Positions 25,569 through 36,600 of a stretch of DNA of 47,572 nt are shown here, piece after piece. Each line of letters starts with the position of its first letter. Positions within the stretch are counted from its first letter, which is position 1. The position numbers were made by a program, and so were the translations under genes. Source of the stretch: an uncultured bacterium (lineage in GTDB: Bacteria > CSSED10-310 > CALFER01); NCBI GenBank assembly GCA_937951895.1, contig CALFER010000060.1, forward strand, positions 1 through 47,572, given 5' to 3'. The notes under the pieces were generated by a model. It had not been told where the DNA came from. It ran no database searches and worked only from the letters and a program-made list of their open reading frames with translations.

Positions 25569-26680
25569 CGGGAATCCGTGTCGGGAGACCCCGCGTGTCG
25601 CGCGATAAAAATCCTCAGATCGGACACATGTGTATCGTACGGATAAAGCCTCAGATACGCGGCGATCTCACGAGCAGCCAGGTTGTATTCCCCGAGGCGA
25701 AGATGAATATCACCTCTCAAACGATGAATCCGCGCCTGCCGGTCGATGTCATCCAACTCCGGAATTCCATCCAGCAGGGTTCGGGCGGTTACAGGGTCTC
25801 CGGAGTTGAGATGGAATCGAGCCAGTTCGATGCGCAGTTCCGGGGAATCGGCCTGACGCGTCGCGTGTTCGGTCAGATACCGGAGAGTGGCTTCGGAGTC
25901 GGACCCGGAGTTCACGATTCGTATCAGCAACTGAAAGGCTTTCATGTGCCCGGGATCCAGTTCGAGCGCTTTCCGGGCTGATGCGATGGATGCCTCCATC
26001 TGATTCCTGCCGGCGAGAACCGCGGCGAGCCAGTACCAGCGATCGGCCGTTGGCGACTTCTGGATGAGAGACTCAAAAATGGCCTGAGCGGCGGGCAGAT
26101 TGTTCACACCGGCCTCGAACAGACCGATGTGTTCCCGAAGATCGTCGTCGTCGGGAAATCGTTCGAGATTCCGATTCAGAAGGTCACGTGCCGAGACTTC
26201 TTCATCCGAGCTACGGCGGGAGCTGCTTTTTGGGGACAACGATTCCGAGCGGATATTGATCAGGTTGCCAGAAACGATGCCATTGCGATCGCAAAAACCG
26301 TCGGGAAGCAGCACACACGCTACGATAGACGCAGGAGAGCAATACACACGGCCGCTTCGGATACCGCGATTCAACCCGACAATGACATGCTCCTTCGTGA
26401 TCATGAGTAACTCACAAGGGGAGGTGACCGACCCGATCGTGACGGGACGGATCGCCTCACGAGGAAAAATCACGGCGCGGGCCATGTTGTCCGGCATATC
26501 CGGGATCGCAAACAGGACATCCGCCCATTCCGCATCGGATTCGGCCAGACTGCCCGGGACAGGAACAAGTCGGGCGGGATGGAGCAGTTCGATGTCGACG
26601 GGTCGATGCGCCTGACCGGTCAGGGCAAGGCAGGCGAACAGCACCGACGCGAATGTCACACGGATACGCGGGATCTCCAT
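25565..26680 (-). CDS. Exported TPR-repeat protein
   Basis: This 371-residue protein has a signal-like N-terminus (VTFASVLFACLALTGQA). Residues ~25-150 form a beta-rich region of no recognised family, followed by a short Ser/Arg-rich linker. About five TPR-like helical pairs follow from residue ~160 (ASARKALELDPGHMKAFQLL, IELARFHLNSGDPVTARTLL, HLRLGEYNLAAREIAAYL). It sits between a HAD phosphatase (7 bp upstream) and the sulfatase-like TPR protein (4-bp overlap), which suggests a shared periplasmic complex. Partner binding is inferred from TPRs only. Confidence 0.78.
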   Translation of the reverse strand: MEIPRIRVTFASVLFACLALTGQAHRPVDIELLHPARLVPVPGSLAESDAEWADVLFAIPDMPDNMARAVIFPREAIRPVTIGSVTSPCELLMITKEHVIVGLNRGIRSGRVYCSPASIVACVLLPDGFCDRNGIVSGNLINIRSESLSPKSSSRRSSDEEVSARDLLNRNLERFPDDDDLREHIGLFEAGVNNLPAAQAIFESLIQKSPTADRWYWLAAVLAGRNQMEASIASARKALELDPGHMKAFQLLIRIVNSGSDSEATLRYLTEHATRQADSPELRIELARFHLNSGDPVTARTLLDGIPELDDIDRQARIHRLRGDIHLRLGEYNLAAREIAAYLRLYPYDTHVSDLRIFIARHAGSPDTDSR

Positions 26681-26687
26681 ATCCCGT

Positions 26688-27353
26688 TTATAACATATTT
26701 TCTTTCATCCAGTCGACAATCCGATACAGATCGGGGAACACTCCGATCGCGCCCGAGTAATCTGCCGGAGGATAGCGGAAGCAGGGCACGACCAGACAGG
26801 GCATACCGGCGGCGCGCGCGGCGTTCAGTCCTTTGAGTGTATCTTCGATGGCGAGACAGTCGGAGGGCGGCGCGTTCAGGGTTGTGGCGGCGGCGAGAAA
26901 GATATCCGGGAACGGTTTTCCGCGCAGCCCGTCGCGGCCGCCGATCACCGGAATCGGGCAGTCGTCGACACCGGCCCGGCGCATCATGATCCGGATGAAG
27001 TCCGGGGGTGTGTTCGAAGCGATCACGCCTCGGAGATTCATACGGGTGATGAAATCGAGAAGCGCGCGGGCACCGGGGAGCAGAGGAATCGGTTCGGATT
27101 GAATGAGGCGGGCGAAGGCGGTGCGTCCGAGATTCCGGACGATTTTTTCCTCGATGTGCGTCAGGTTGTGCCGCGATATTTCCCCGGAAGGTCCCTCACC
27201 GAGAAGGCTCCAGTGCCGATAGTATTCGTCGACGTCCATCCGATGTCCGAACGCTGCAAACGCTTCTGAATTGGCCTTCAGATGAATCGGTTCGGAATCG
27301 ACGATTGTCCCGTCGAAATCGATCAGCAGGCAGGTATCGCGCGAGAATGTCAT
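26688..27353 (-). CDS. HAD-superfamily phosphatase, beta-phosphoglucomutase-like
   Basis: This 221-residue protein has all four HAD motifs: DFDGTIVDSEP (Asp nucleophile), IASNTPP, RGKPFPDIF (Lys) and AIEDTLKGLNAA (acidic pair). A helical cap follows motif I, as in beta-phosphoglucomutase or small sugar-phosphate phosphatases. ATG 27353 has GGGAGG 6 bp upstream; an in-frame ATG at 27380 would add nine residues of no known function. It heads a three-gene operon with the TPR and sulfatase-like genes. A shortened, broken copy of this gene lies at 29369-29561. Confidence 0.9.
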   Translation of the reverse strand: MTFSRDTCLLIDFDGTIVDSEPIHLKANSEAFAAFGHRMDVDEYYRHWSLLGEGPSGEISRHNLTHIEEKIVRNLGRTAFARLIQSEPIPLLPGARALLDFITRMNLRGVIASNTPPDFIRIMMRRAGVDDCPIPVIGGRDGLRGKPFPDIFLAAATTLNAPPSDCLAIEDTLKGLNAARAAGMPCLVVPCFRYPPADYSGAIGVFPDLYRIVDWMKENML

Positions 27354-27412
27354 ATCAGACCTCCCTGGCCGACGATTCATACCACATCACGATCTGAAGA
27401 AAAACCCTTTCG

Positions 27413-27605
27413 GATCGAACGAATGACCAGAACGCCACGATCTCCGGAATGGTGCGGCAGGCGTCCCAGCCTGCCGCCATCTCAAAAAACAAGAATCAAG
27501 CGGGGCGCACCGGCCTCCGTGCCGGCGTTCCGGAAACGGCAGGAAACTCGACGATCACTGTGGCGCACCGGCCTCCGTGCCGGCGATCCGTAAACGGCAA
27601 TCAAC
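27413..27605. repeat. Intergenic palindromic repeats, copy 1
   Basis: This stretch contains a perfect 9-bp stem (GCGGCAGGC at 27454-27462 and GCCTGCCGC at 27469-27477). Two copies of a ~52-bp unit built on CACCGGCCTCCGTGCCGGC and GGAAACGGCAGGAAACTCG-like sequence follow. The same order recurs at 29562-29815. No coding sense; resembles dispersed REP-type elements. Bases 27606-27705 hold nothing recognised. Confidence 0.8.
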
Positions 27606-27705
27606 TCTCTGTTCATGCATCCTTCAGCTGTCATACTGCAATATCCCGTGTACGTTCAGTTATAAACATAGCTTCAGAAAACGCAGGAATCCTTCCCATT
27701 CTTCT

Positions 27706-29307
27706 CTAGCGAGATCTCTGGTAGTACTCAAATGACACTCCGTTGGTGTACCCTTGAGTCCAGACGAGTTTCAATCGGTTTTCAGTGTTCGGCAGGATTA
27801 ACCGACGGGACATCCAAGCATAGTTATCAATGTAATCCTGAGTTTCCAGAATGGAATTCGTTGCAATCCTGATCACCAGGCACGAATGAAATCCACGGGC
27901 GCTCATCAGATCATCCAGTTTGAACCCGTCCAGCTTGTTATCCCAGCGAAGCAGTGTCGGGATACGCCTGGGAAAGACATTTCCTGCTTCGCATAGATAC
28001 CAGGAAATCAATGGCGGACTGATATTATGCGAATCACCGATGACGGCATCAACACGTTCATCTTTCAATCTACGGGAGACATCAATCAGCGCGGTTTGAA
28101 GTTCCCGGTCAAATGTCGTCATATGCCTGAATTCGACTTTCAACAGGGGATTCATGATCTGATAACTCTTCGGATAGAATAAAAGAGGCAGGTGGACGAC
28201 AACGAGAATGATGCAAAACCGACCCCAGACCTGTTTTTTCCCCTGAGACGCCCCCGCAGCGCAATCAACTATTTTCGCACAGTCGGACGCTGCAATAAAC
28301 GGCAGGATCGTGAATACTGCCCGGGCCAGTTTGTAGTGATAGACAGTCAAGATCAGGAGCGAGACCAGAATATATGCATTGACCAGGCGCCGGGCAGGCA
28401 AAGAAATTCCTCTTTGGGGAACGAAGGAATACGCCAAAACAACGACAGCCATCAACGGGCTGGCAAAGTAATACAGAATCAGAATGACGGGATACAATAT
28501 CCAATTATATAGTGACCAAAAAGATAATCCAGACTCCGGATTCTGTAAGCAGACAAGATATCCCTGAAGTGCATCGGATCGAGAAAACCATAATGCAGCA
28601 GCGATGATGACCGGTGTTAAAAAACTGATGGTCGATATTCCCAAACACGTCACTCGCGACACAACGGAATCCTGCGATGAATGACGGAATACGATTTCGA
28701 ATAACACGAATCCGATGAACGATGCGATGAAAAGTTGGGCATATGCATATTTCAGGAAAAAAAGCAGTCCAAGCACACATCCGGCAGCCAGTGAATTCGG
28801 CCATTTGAAATCGTTTCGACTGGTCAGTGTGATCATGACCAGCATTGTTAAAAAAGCTCCTGGCACTTCCAGCATGGGTTGCACCGAGTATTGAACGAAC
28901 ATGGGGGAGGTTATCACAACTGCACCGGCCAGAAGTCCGGAAACATTTTTGTATTCTGACCGAGTCAGACGGCGACCCAGGATGAACGTCAAGACCGCAG
29001 TCATCGACCATAACAGTAGTGATACCAGCCGGGCGGATGAAAACCCGGGCGAAAGAACGCAGAAAGTCATGCCCAGAATCCAGGAGTGAAGGAACGGCCA
29101 CATGGTCTGTTCCAGAGTAAACTGCTTGAACATCTGGAAATCGCTTGTCTTCAGAGCATAGTAGATGCGCAATCCATGAAAACTGTGCTCGGATCCATCC
29201 CATGTCGGTGGCCCCTGCGGCATCAGAAGCGAAAGCCATGTCGTCATGAAGGAGAGGAGGAGAGCACAGATGAAGACAGCAGTGGCAATTTTTTCGAAAC
29301 GGATCAT
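27706..29307 (-). CDS. Integral-membrane GT-C glycosyltransferase (GT39/ArnT-like)
   Basis: This 533-residue protein has about eleven hydrophobic helices (e.g. TAVFICALLLSFMTTWLSLL, LFIASFIGFVLFEIVF). The first outer loop carries PTWDGSEHSFHG, an acidic/His loop like the catalytic one of dolichyl- or undecaprenyl-phosphate-sugar GT-C enzymes. These transfer sugars from polyprenyl phosphate to lipids or proteins at the outer face of the inner membrane; donor and acceptor are unknown. AGGAGG lies 10 bp upstream of ATG 29307. By eye the gene is clearly more AT-rich than its neighbours and sits between two copies of the same repeat/HAD segment, so it may have been acquired. Confidence 0.82.
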   Translation of the reverse strand: MIRFEKIATAVFICALLLSFMTTWLSLLMPQGPPTWDGSEHSFHGLRIYYALKTSDFQMFKQFTLEQTMWPFLHSWILGMTFCVLSPGFSSARLVSLLLWSMTAVLTFILGRRLTRSEYKNVSGLLAGAVVITSPMFVQYSVQPMLEVPGAFLTMLVMITLTSRNDFKWPNSLAAGCVLGLLFFLKYAYAQLFIASFIGFVLFEIVFRHSSQDSVVSRVTCLGISTISFLTPVIIAAALWFSRSDALQGYLVCLQNPESGLSFWSLYNWILYPVILILYYFASPLMAVVVLAYSFVPQRGISLPARRLVNAYILVSLLILTVYHYKLARAVFTILPFIAASDCAKIVDCAAGASQGKKQVWGRFCIILVVVHLPLLFYPKSYQIMNPLLKVEFRHMTTFDRELQTALIDVSRRLKDERVDAVIGDSHNISPPLISWYLCEAGNVFPRRIPTLLRWDNKLDGFKLDDLMSARGFHSCLVIRIATNSILETQDYIDNYAWMSRRLILPNTENRLKLVWTQGYTNGVSFEYYQRSR

Positions 29308-29368
29308 GAATGAACATCCTCCTGATCGATGATACTCTGAATTCGCGTAACCTCCTACATTATTCAGC

Positions 29369-29561
29369 TATTTTCTTTAATCCAGTCGACAATCCGATGC
29401 AGATCGGGAAACACTCCGATCGCACTCGAGTAATCTGCCGGAGGATAGCGGAATCAGGGCACGACCAGACAGGGCATACCGACGGCACGCGGGCACCGGG
29501 GAACTGCGGAATCGCTTCGGAATCGACGATCGTCCCGTCGAAATCGATCAGCATGCAGGAT
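29369..29561 (-). pseudogene. Internally deleted copy of the HAD phosphatase gene
   Basis: This segment matches the functional HAD gene in three blocks: its 3' end (from TATTTTCTTT through GACAGGGCATACC), a short middle block (GCGGGCACCGGGGA) and its 5' end (GAATCGACGAT through GTCGAAATCGATCAGCA). The second junction falls on GAATCGCTTCGGA (29509-29521). In the intact gene that sequence occurs twice as GAATCGGTTCGGA (27086-27098 and 27284-27296), so the loss of ~200 bp looks like deletion between direct repeats. It cannot encode a working phosphatase. Confidence 0.85.
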
Positions 29562-29815
29562 CGCACGAATGACCAGGACGCCACTGTCTCCGGAATGGTG
29601 CGGCAGGCGTCCCTGCCTGCCGCCATCTCAAAGAACAAGAATCAAGCGGGTGGCGCCGGCCTCCGTGCCGGCGTTCCGGAAACGGCAGGAAACTCGACGA
29701 TCATTTGGGCGCAACGGCCTCCGTGCCGGCAATCCGTATTCGGCAGTAAACTTTCAGATCACTTTGGTCGCGCCGGCCTCCGTGCCGGCGTTCCGGAAAC
29801 GCCCGGGGAATCCTG
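29562..29815. repeat. Intergenic palindromic repeats, copy 2
   Basis: The same array as at 27413-27605: the 9-bp stem (GCGGCAGGC at 29600-29608, GCCTGCCGC at 29615-29623), then three ~55-bp units with GGCCTCCGTGCCGGC followed by GGAAACG. The order and flanking HAD sequence match copy 1, so the whole block was duplicated together. Confidence 0.8.
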
Positions 29816-29839
29816 AACCGGTCGACTCAGTGGCCGGAT

Positions 29840-29867
29840 TTGTTTTTTTACGTCAGTGGATTATACT
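29840..29867 (+). promoter_or_regulatory. Promoter-like site upstream of the GGDEF gene
   Basis: TTGTTT (29840-29845), a 16-bp spacer and TATACT (29862-29867) lie 25 bp upstream of ATG 29893. The -10 is good and the -35 is poor. Confidence 0.4.
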
Positions 29868-29892
29868 GATATCTCGATCAAGGAGGATTTTT

Positions 29893-30597
29893 ATGCATGT
29901 GATCGCCTGGATTTATGTATCGCTGGCCGTGATTGCCCTGACGATCTCAGGTGTCATTCTGTTCTCCACCCAGTCGATTTTGACCGTTCAGATCGCCTCC
30001 GGTGTGCTCTGGATCGCGCTGCTTCTGAATGCCGGGTACCTGGTCTTTTTATCTCTGGAACGAAAACGCCTGTTGCGAACCATCGACGAAACCTCGCAGC
30101 TTCATTTCGCCACACAATTGCCGAATCGGCAGACATCGCTGCATTCCCTTCATGGTCTGATTAAAAGCGCCACACGGCATGGGCATGCGATGGGCGTCAT
30201 GATCATCGACATCGATGATTTCAAGGAAATCAACGACCGGTTCGGGCTTTCGGGTGGCGACATCATCCTGAAGCAGGTGGCGGAAGCGATCCGTGCGGAA
30301 TGCCGGGAAAGCGATCTGGTGGGGCATTTTACCGGAGACCGTTTTCTGGTTGCCTCACCGCATTCCAATCAGGAAGGCACTCTGGCGCTGGCTCGCCGGA
30401 TTCATCGGACACTGACTCTGGGAAAATTCGCCTCCAAGGGTGGTCAGACAAACATCTCCGCGAGCATTGGTGTTGCTGCTTCGCCGCCTCAGCAGATGGA
30501 TGGAGACGAGCTGGTGCGCTCGGCGGGAGCCGCGTTGCGGGCCGCAAAAAAGCAGGGGAAAAGCCGGATCATGTGTGAAACGGATGTGGTGCGCTGA
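29893..30597 (+). CDS. Membrane GGDEF-domain protein with degenerate active site
   Basis: This 234-residue protein has two N-terminal transmembrane helices (about residues 3-25 and 30-51), a short helix, then a GGDEF domain (about 70-230). The metal/substrate motif DIDDFKEINDRFG and GGDIIL are conserved. The signature GGDEF loop reads TGDRF, with Glu replaced by Arg and the first Gly by Thr. Diguanylate cyclases make c-di-GMP and need this loop, so the protein is probably inactive or acts as a sensor/effector. ATG 29893 has AGGAGG upstream; the longer in-frame ORF from 29569 runs through repeat DNA and is rejected. The large exported gene starts 52 bp downstream. Confidence 0.9.
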   Translation: MHVIAWIYVSLAVIALTISGVILFSTQSILTVQIASGVLWIALLLNAGYLVFLSLERKRLLRTIDETSQLHFATQLPNRQTSLHSLHGLIKSATRHGHAMGVMIIDIDDFKEINDRFGLSGGDIILKQVAEAIRAECRESDLVGHFTGDRFLVASPHSNQEGTLALARRIHRTLTLGKFASKGGQTNISASIGVAASPPQQMDGDELVRSAGAALRAAKKQGKSRIMCETDVVR

Positions 30598-30649
30598 GGA
30601 CACCGAAGGAACATTACTGAACACACCTCACAGGAAGGATAGGGTTATC

Positions 30650-33600
30650 GTGGCAAAGAGACTGGTCAACATCATCATCCTGAGTTTTATACTTTCAGCG
30701 AGCGTTCCGGTTCTTGCGGATTCGTTTCAACTCAGTCCAGTGAGCGGTTTTATCGGCACAACCGTCGGATTCACCGGACATTGCGACTCCGCGCGCAACG
30801 CGACCGTGTCGGTCTACTGGCCTTCGCTGCTGCCTGCGTCACCTCCGTCCGTGATCGCGGGGGCGTTCATCGATGGTAACGGTGATTTCTCCGGCAGTTT
30901 TCAGGTTCCGTTCGGGTATGCCAACGGTCGGTATGCCGTCACGCTCATGACCGGCAATTGGACGATCGGACGGACGGATTTCACGATCGGCGCCGCGGAC
31001 GGGTCTATCGATCCGCCGCCGGACGTTCGCCCGATGTCTTCCTGGGAGGTGTCTCAGACGGTCCCGGGCTATGAGCACATGAGTGGTGTCGCGATGGTAT
31101 CGGAGACCGACGGATGGGCGATCAGCAACGCATGGGGAAAGGTATTCCATTACAACGGTTATGCATGGCTGTATCATTCCACCATTGCCCCGCAATACAC
31201 ATTGTCCTGCATCGACATGATCGATTCGACCTCGGGCTGGATCGGCGGAGTTGGAAAATTCTATCATCTCGAAGGATCTGTCTGGGAAGAGTATCCCGCC
31301 CCGATCTCACGGGCCATCACTGCGATCTCGGCGCTCGGGGAGAATGATGTCTGGGCTCTGGCCTCGACCAGCGAATTCCCTCCCAAGATCGGTTTTCTGC
31401 ACTTCGACGGCACCGAGTGGACGGTTGCCTATGAGTTCTCCGTGTGCGATCCCATGCGGTTCGAGCCTGCTGACATCGAAATGATCGCCTCGAATGACGG
31501 CTGGGCGATCGGCCGTTGCGTGACGCTCAGTCCGGCATATTACTATTCCAAAGCCTATCATTTCGATGGAACCTCCTGGACCGAAATGCCCCTCGGAGAC
31601 CGGATCGAGATGACGAGTCTGTCCTGCGTCGCGTCGAACGATGTCTGGGCGATCGGACGCACCGATAGCTTCCCTTACAAGTTTGTCACTGCTCACTGGA
31701 ACGGCTCGGACTGGACATTGACCGAGCATTCTTCCGTTCAGGTCTCATACAACGATATTCAATTTACCGATTCGAATCATGGCTATGCCGTTGGATACGG
31801 ATGCTCGGCAACATACGAAAACGGCTCGTGGACACACGAGCAGATGCCGGATCAGACGAAGAACATGGCCGCAGTCGATTTCATCTCACCCAACGCCGCT
31901 TTTGCGGTCGGGAGCGACTTTTTCAGTTTCATGGGAGACGGATCCCTGCACGTAAGCCCGCGCGTTGCGGTCCCCGGCCAGAAACTGACGGCTCATGTGG
32001 GAAATATGCCGCCGTCCACCCCGTTTCTGATCAGTTGGGAAGACACGCCGACCTGGTTTACCGCGCAGTTTCTCTCGCCGATCGAAACCGACATCAATGG
32101 AACCTTTGAAACCGAAGTGTACGTGCCGCCCGATGCGCAACCCGGGACCTATTCGTTCATCCTTTCGACTCTCCAGTTCGTTCCCGGCAGAGGGGTCGAG
32201 TATGTCGCTGTATCCGAAACTGAAGTCACGGTCCGGAGCGGTATCTTCTATTCCATCGCGATCCCGGACACCTTGTATGTGCGGCTCGGAGGCTGGGGAG
32301 GAAAAGCGGACCGGGATCCGCAGATCGAAATCACCGGCCGGATCAGTTCGATGCTTCCACCTCAGCCGGCTGCCTCCGTGCCGATGTCCGTCGTGATCGA
32401 ATCTGCGCCGGCATCGTGCCAGATCGTAGCTGCCGAGAATCAATCCGGCGGTGACGGTTTCTTTCGATTCACGGTCGCACCGGCCGAAGGCGACAACATC
32501 ATCGCGGTCTATCCGTCCGGCAGTCCTCTCGACATCTATACCGTCCGCGTCATCGGCTACATGCAGCCGCCTCCGCCCGCTCAGGTTCCTCCAGGGTTTA
32601 CCACAGCCGCATGGATCGGCGAGGGCAGGTTGCGTGAGATCGAACTGACGCCGCACTGGGGGCTCGAAACGACGGAGTTCACGATCCGCGGAACGGGATT
32701 TTCGCCGAATCAGTTCGCATACGCATACTGGGATGGGTCCACGCTGCTGGGTCAGACCCATACGAGAAACGGAACCTTCTCGATCGATACACAGCCCGCA
32801 AGCGCGTCGGGAACACATACCGTCAGCGTATTCACACGCGACGGAGACTATGCCTCCGCCGTGTTTACCTGCGGAGCCAGCGAACCGGACATCGTCGCAC
32901 CGGTCGTCACGATCGATTACCCGGCCGAAGGCGCTGTCGTGAGCGGAACAATTACCATTCAGGCGTCGGCAACGGACAGCAATGGAATCAGCCTGATGGA
33001 AATCGCACGAGACGACACTCGGATCGCCCAATCCCCGAGTGGAACAATCTCGGCTTCCTGGAATACAGCGGTTCTTGCGGACGGAGCATACAATCTGATG
33101 GCTTCGGCAACCGACACATACGGCAATCGGGCGATACAATCCGTCCGGGTCACGGTGGACAATTCCAGTGGCGATCAACTCGAACCGGATCTGACCTTCA
33201 ATGAACCGGCATCGGGCGCGCCGGTCCAGGGGACCGTCGACGTCGCAGTGACTGCGATCGACAATGTCGGTGTCACAGCCATCGCCGTGTATCTGGACAA
33301 CTACATTCTCATCGGGCACTCTCAGACCGCCTCATGCAGTTTCTCGTTCGATGCCAATCAGTATCCGGAAGGGACGCACACACTGACGGCAACGGCCTAC
33401 GATGCGGCGCGAAACATGGGTGACGAAACGATCTCGATCAGTATCGTATCGTCTACTCTGGATCCCGAAAAACCGGTCATCACGATCCTGGAACCCGAAT
33501 CCTGGGACACGCTCTCGGGAACAGCACGGATTCATGCGACTGCCACGGACAACAGCGGTTCACCGCCTCAACTGTCGGCATGGCTCGGAAATGAGCAGGT

Positions 33601-36600
33601 CGCAGGACCTTCCGCGGGGCAAATCGATGTTCAGATCGATACCACTCAGTTCCTTTCGGATCTGTATGAACTCCGGTTTTATGCCGAAGATGATGAACAC
33701 AATACGGCATTCGAGACTATTCCTGTTGGAGTGTGCAATATCGAAGCGCGAGGTGGCACAAAACTGTCTCGAAGATGCGCACCGGCAATTCCGGATATCA
33801 ACATCGACATCCTCAGTCCGCAGGAAGGTGCGGTAGAGATTTACAGAGTATGCCAGTATCCATTCAAAGCGATCGCGTACTCTGCAAATTCGAGCATTTT
33901 TACTGCGAGAGTCGAGTTGATTCACGAATCGACCGGGACCGTCGAAAAAAAAGAAACGATCTTCGATTCCGACCATCCCGGATATGTTCTGATCGACTTC
34001 ACGGCAACTTTTGCGGGAACAGGGGACTACCTGCTTAAAATAACCGCGGAAGCAATCAATGGAACCACACATACCGTCGAGAGACGCTTTTCGGTTATCG
34101 ATATTAAAGATCGTGTCTTTTTCGGATGCGCATTCCCGGGAGTCCGATTGAGAGTGGAACCGGATCCGCTGCAGTATCGGATCACCGTGACACCTTACCG
34201 CACCGAAAACGCCAATCTGAGCACGGTCAAGCTGGAGATGATCAACGGCCACACGCAGGCTCATTATGTTCTCGCCGAAACTTTTGGAGATGCGATCGAA
34301 TACTATCTCGATGTGGATACATTCCCAACCGGTCGATACACCATTCTGGCTTCCGGCGAATCGGCAACGAATGCTCCGGTGCTGAGTGACAATCTCGACG
34401 TGATTCTCGACACGCCGATTGCACCCGAAATCGGATTCATTCAACTGAAGTGTTACAGACCTGCATGGATGGCGACGCTCACAAAACCCGCAGTTTTCGA
34501 TTGTTCGCTCGAGGTCATGAATGCCAAGGGATATCCCATTCCATATACTGACCTGATCGAGATCACCAGTTCCGATGCATCCGACCGGATCCGGGTCGAG
34601 GGTGTGGAATTCAGTCTGCCATCCGTGCAGGCTCTCGATTCATCGGATGAAGGTCTGTTCGAGTTCGAACTACTCGCAACGACAGCGGGAAGTCATGTAA
34701 TCACAACGGAAACCGCCGGAAAGACCGACTCCGTGACTCTCGATGTTTCTTACAATTATGAACCAACCCCGGGGTATAGACTCGAGACGGTACTGGAGCC
34801 CTACTCGGATGTGTATCTGTATGTCACTTTTTCAGATGACCAGATGGGATATGTGCCATTCAAGGCGCAGTTCACGCTGACTGATCCCCAGGGGGAAAAG
34901 CATGTCACGCTCAGGAATGGGATGCTCAGGAACTGCACGGAAGTTTGGCGAAACGCCGATCTTTCATTTCAGAACTTGGCGCATTATACAATTTTCGTGG
35001 AAATTTTCCCGCTGACCGGAGGATCCCTTCTGGCCGCCCGGACGATTGAATTCGATTACATCATGCTGCGAGATCTCCCATCCTTGAAACTCGAATTCCG
35101 CTCTGAAAACCGACATCAACCTCCCTGGTGTGTCGGGGTCACCACGACGCTCGATATCGATCCGCCGATCCATAGAGATATCCGTGACGCGGAACTCACC
35201 TATTCGATCCGATACCCCGATGCAGTCGTTAGATCAGGGACATCGAGATCCCAAGCAGATGGGGATGCATACCTCGATTTCGACGACAACCCGCCCAGCA
35301 CGGGGGCCGGGATCACCGTAATCGAAGTCAATGCCTATAAACAGGGTTACAAACCGGATTCAACGACGTACCTCGTTGAATATGATCCGACTGCGCGCGA
35401 CGGAGTGCTCTCGTTCAACGCCACTGCGCCGGTTTATCTTGAAAACCAGATGGGAGATCGGATCGGGTCACGACACGATACGCTTGTGCTCGATTATCCA
35501 AACGGGAGTTTTCTCAATGGGGTCCCGAACAACGGGATGGTTCCATACCAATCCGGTCAGCAGATCACCGCCTACACGGATGGATCGAACGTTTATCCTC
35601 CTTATGGAACATCACTGGACTTGCAGCTTCGAGCCGGATCAGATACTCAGTCGATCGTGCTGACTCATCCCGATCCCGTCGATTACTCGATCCAGTTCAC
35701 AGCGTCGAAATCCGGCAGGCCGTTTCTTCTGACCGGAGAGTTGCCGGTTCCGGCTGCCGAATTGAGCCGAACAGTACCGGTCGATTACGCGACCGGTGTG
35801 GCAACCTCGATGCCGCTGCAACTGTATTTCTCGAAACCCATGCAACCTGCGTCTATCGTGTTCGAAATCTCACCGGATCCCGGAGGCTGGACACCGACAT
35901 GGAACACCTCGCATACGCTCGTGACGTTCGATCATACACCGTATTCGGCAGACACGTATTATGCGGTCGAAGTTCTGAGCGGACTGGATGAGGATGGTCA
36001 GGCCCTGTCCCGCGGGCATGTGCCGATGTTCTGGACATTCACGACGAAGACTGCCTGCGAAGGAGCTGATTTCGACGCGGACGGATACAGCGATGAACGA
36101 TGCGGAGGGGATGATTGCGACGATATGGATGAGGCGGTTCATCCCGGAGCGGCTGAAATGCGCAATGGACGAGACGATGACTGTGATGGGATCATCGACA
36201 ACGGGTACGGATCGATTCCTCCCGCGGCGGTGGCCGATCTGTCGGCGACCTATGGGGAAACAGACGGGTCGATCACATTCGAGTGGACGGCTGTTGGCGG
36301 CGATGGGCTGCTCGGTACGGCAGAATCGTATGACTTCCGTTACGCGGAAGATCTCGACGAGACCTCGTGGAGTCATGCGGATACGCTGACCGGTGAGCCT
36401 TCGCCTCAATCTGCGGGATCGAGTGAAAGCTGGCAATCCGCGTTGACACTTGGAGAAGGCGTCTTTGATTTTGCGGTGCGCGTGATCGATGCCGACGGGA
36501 ACGTTTCCGACATCTCGAATATCGTTCGAATCGATCGCAGTGGTCCGACGTCCACTCCGGGACCGGCGACACCGACTCGTACTCCGACGCCGCTTCAGCC

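Noticed and set aside
29562..29815. Possible CRISPR array
   Set aside because: Units are adjacent and spacers are not unique, spacing is uneven, and no cas genes are nearby; these are palindromic intergenic repeats.
31886..33319. 477-codon minus-strand open frame
   Set aside because: Antisense to the giant exported protein; Cys/Arg-rich without motif structure.
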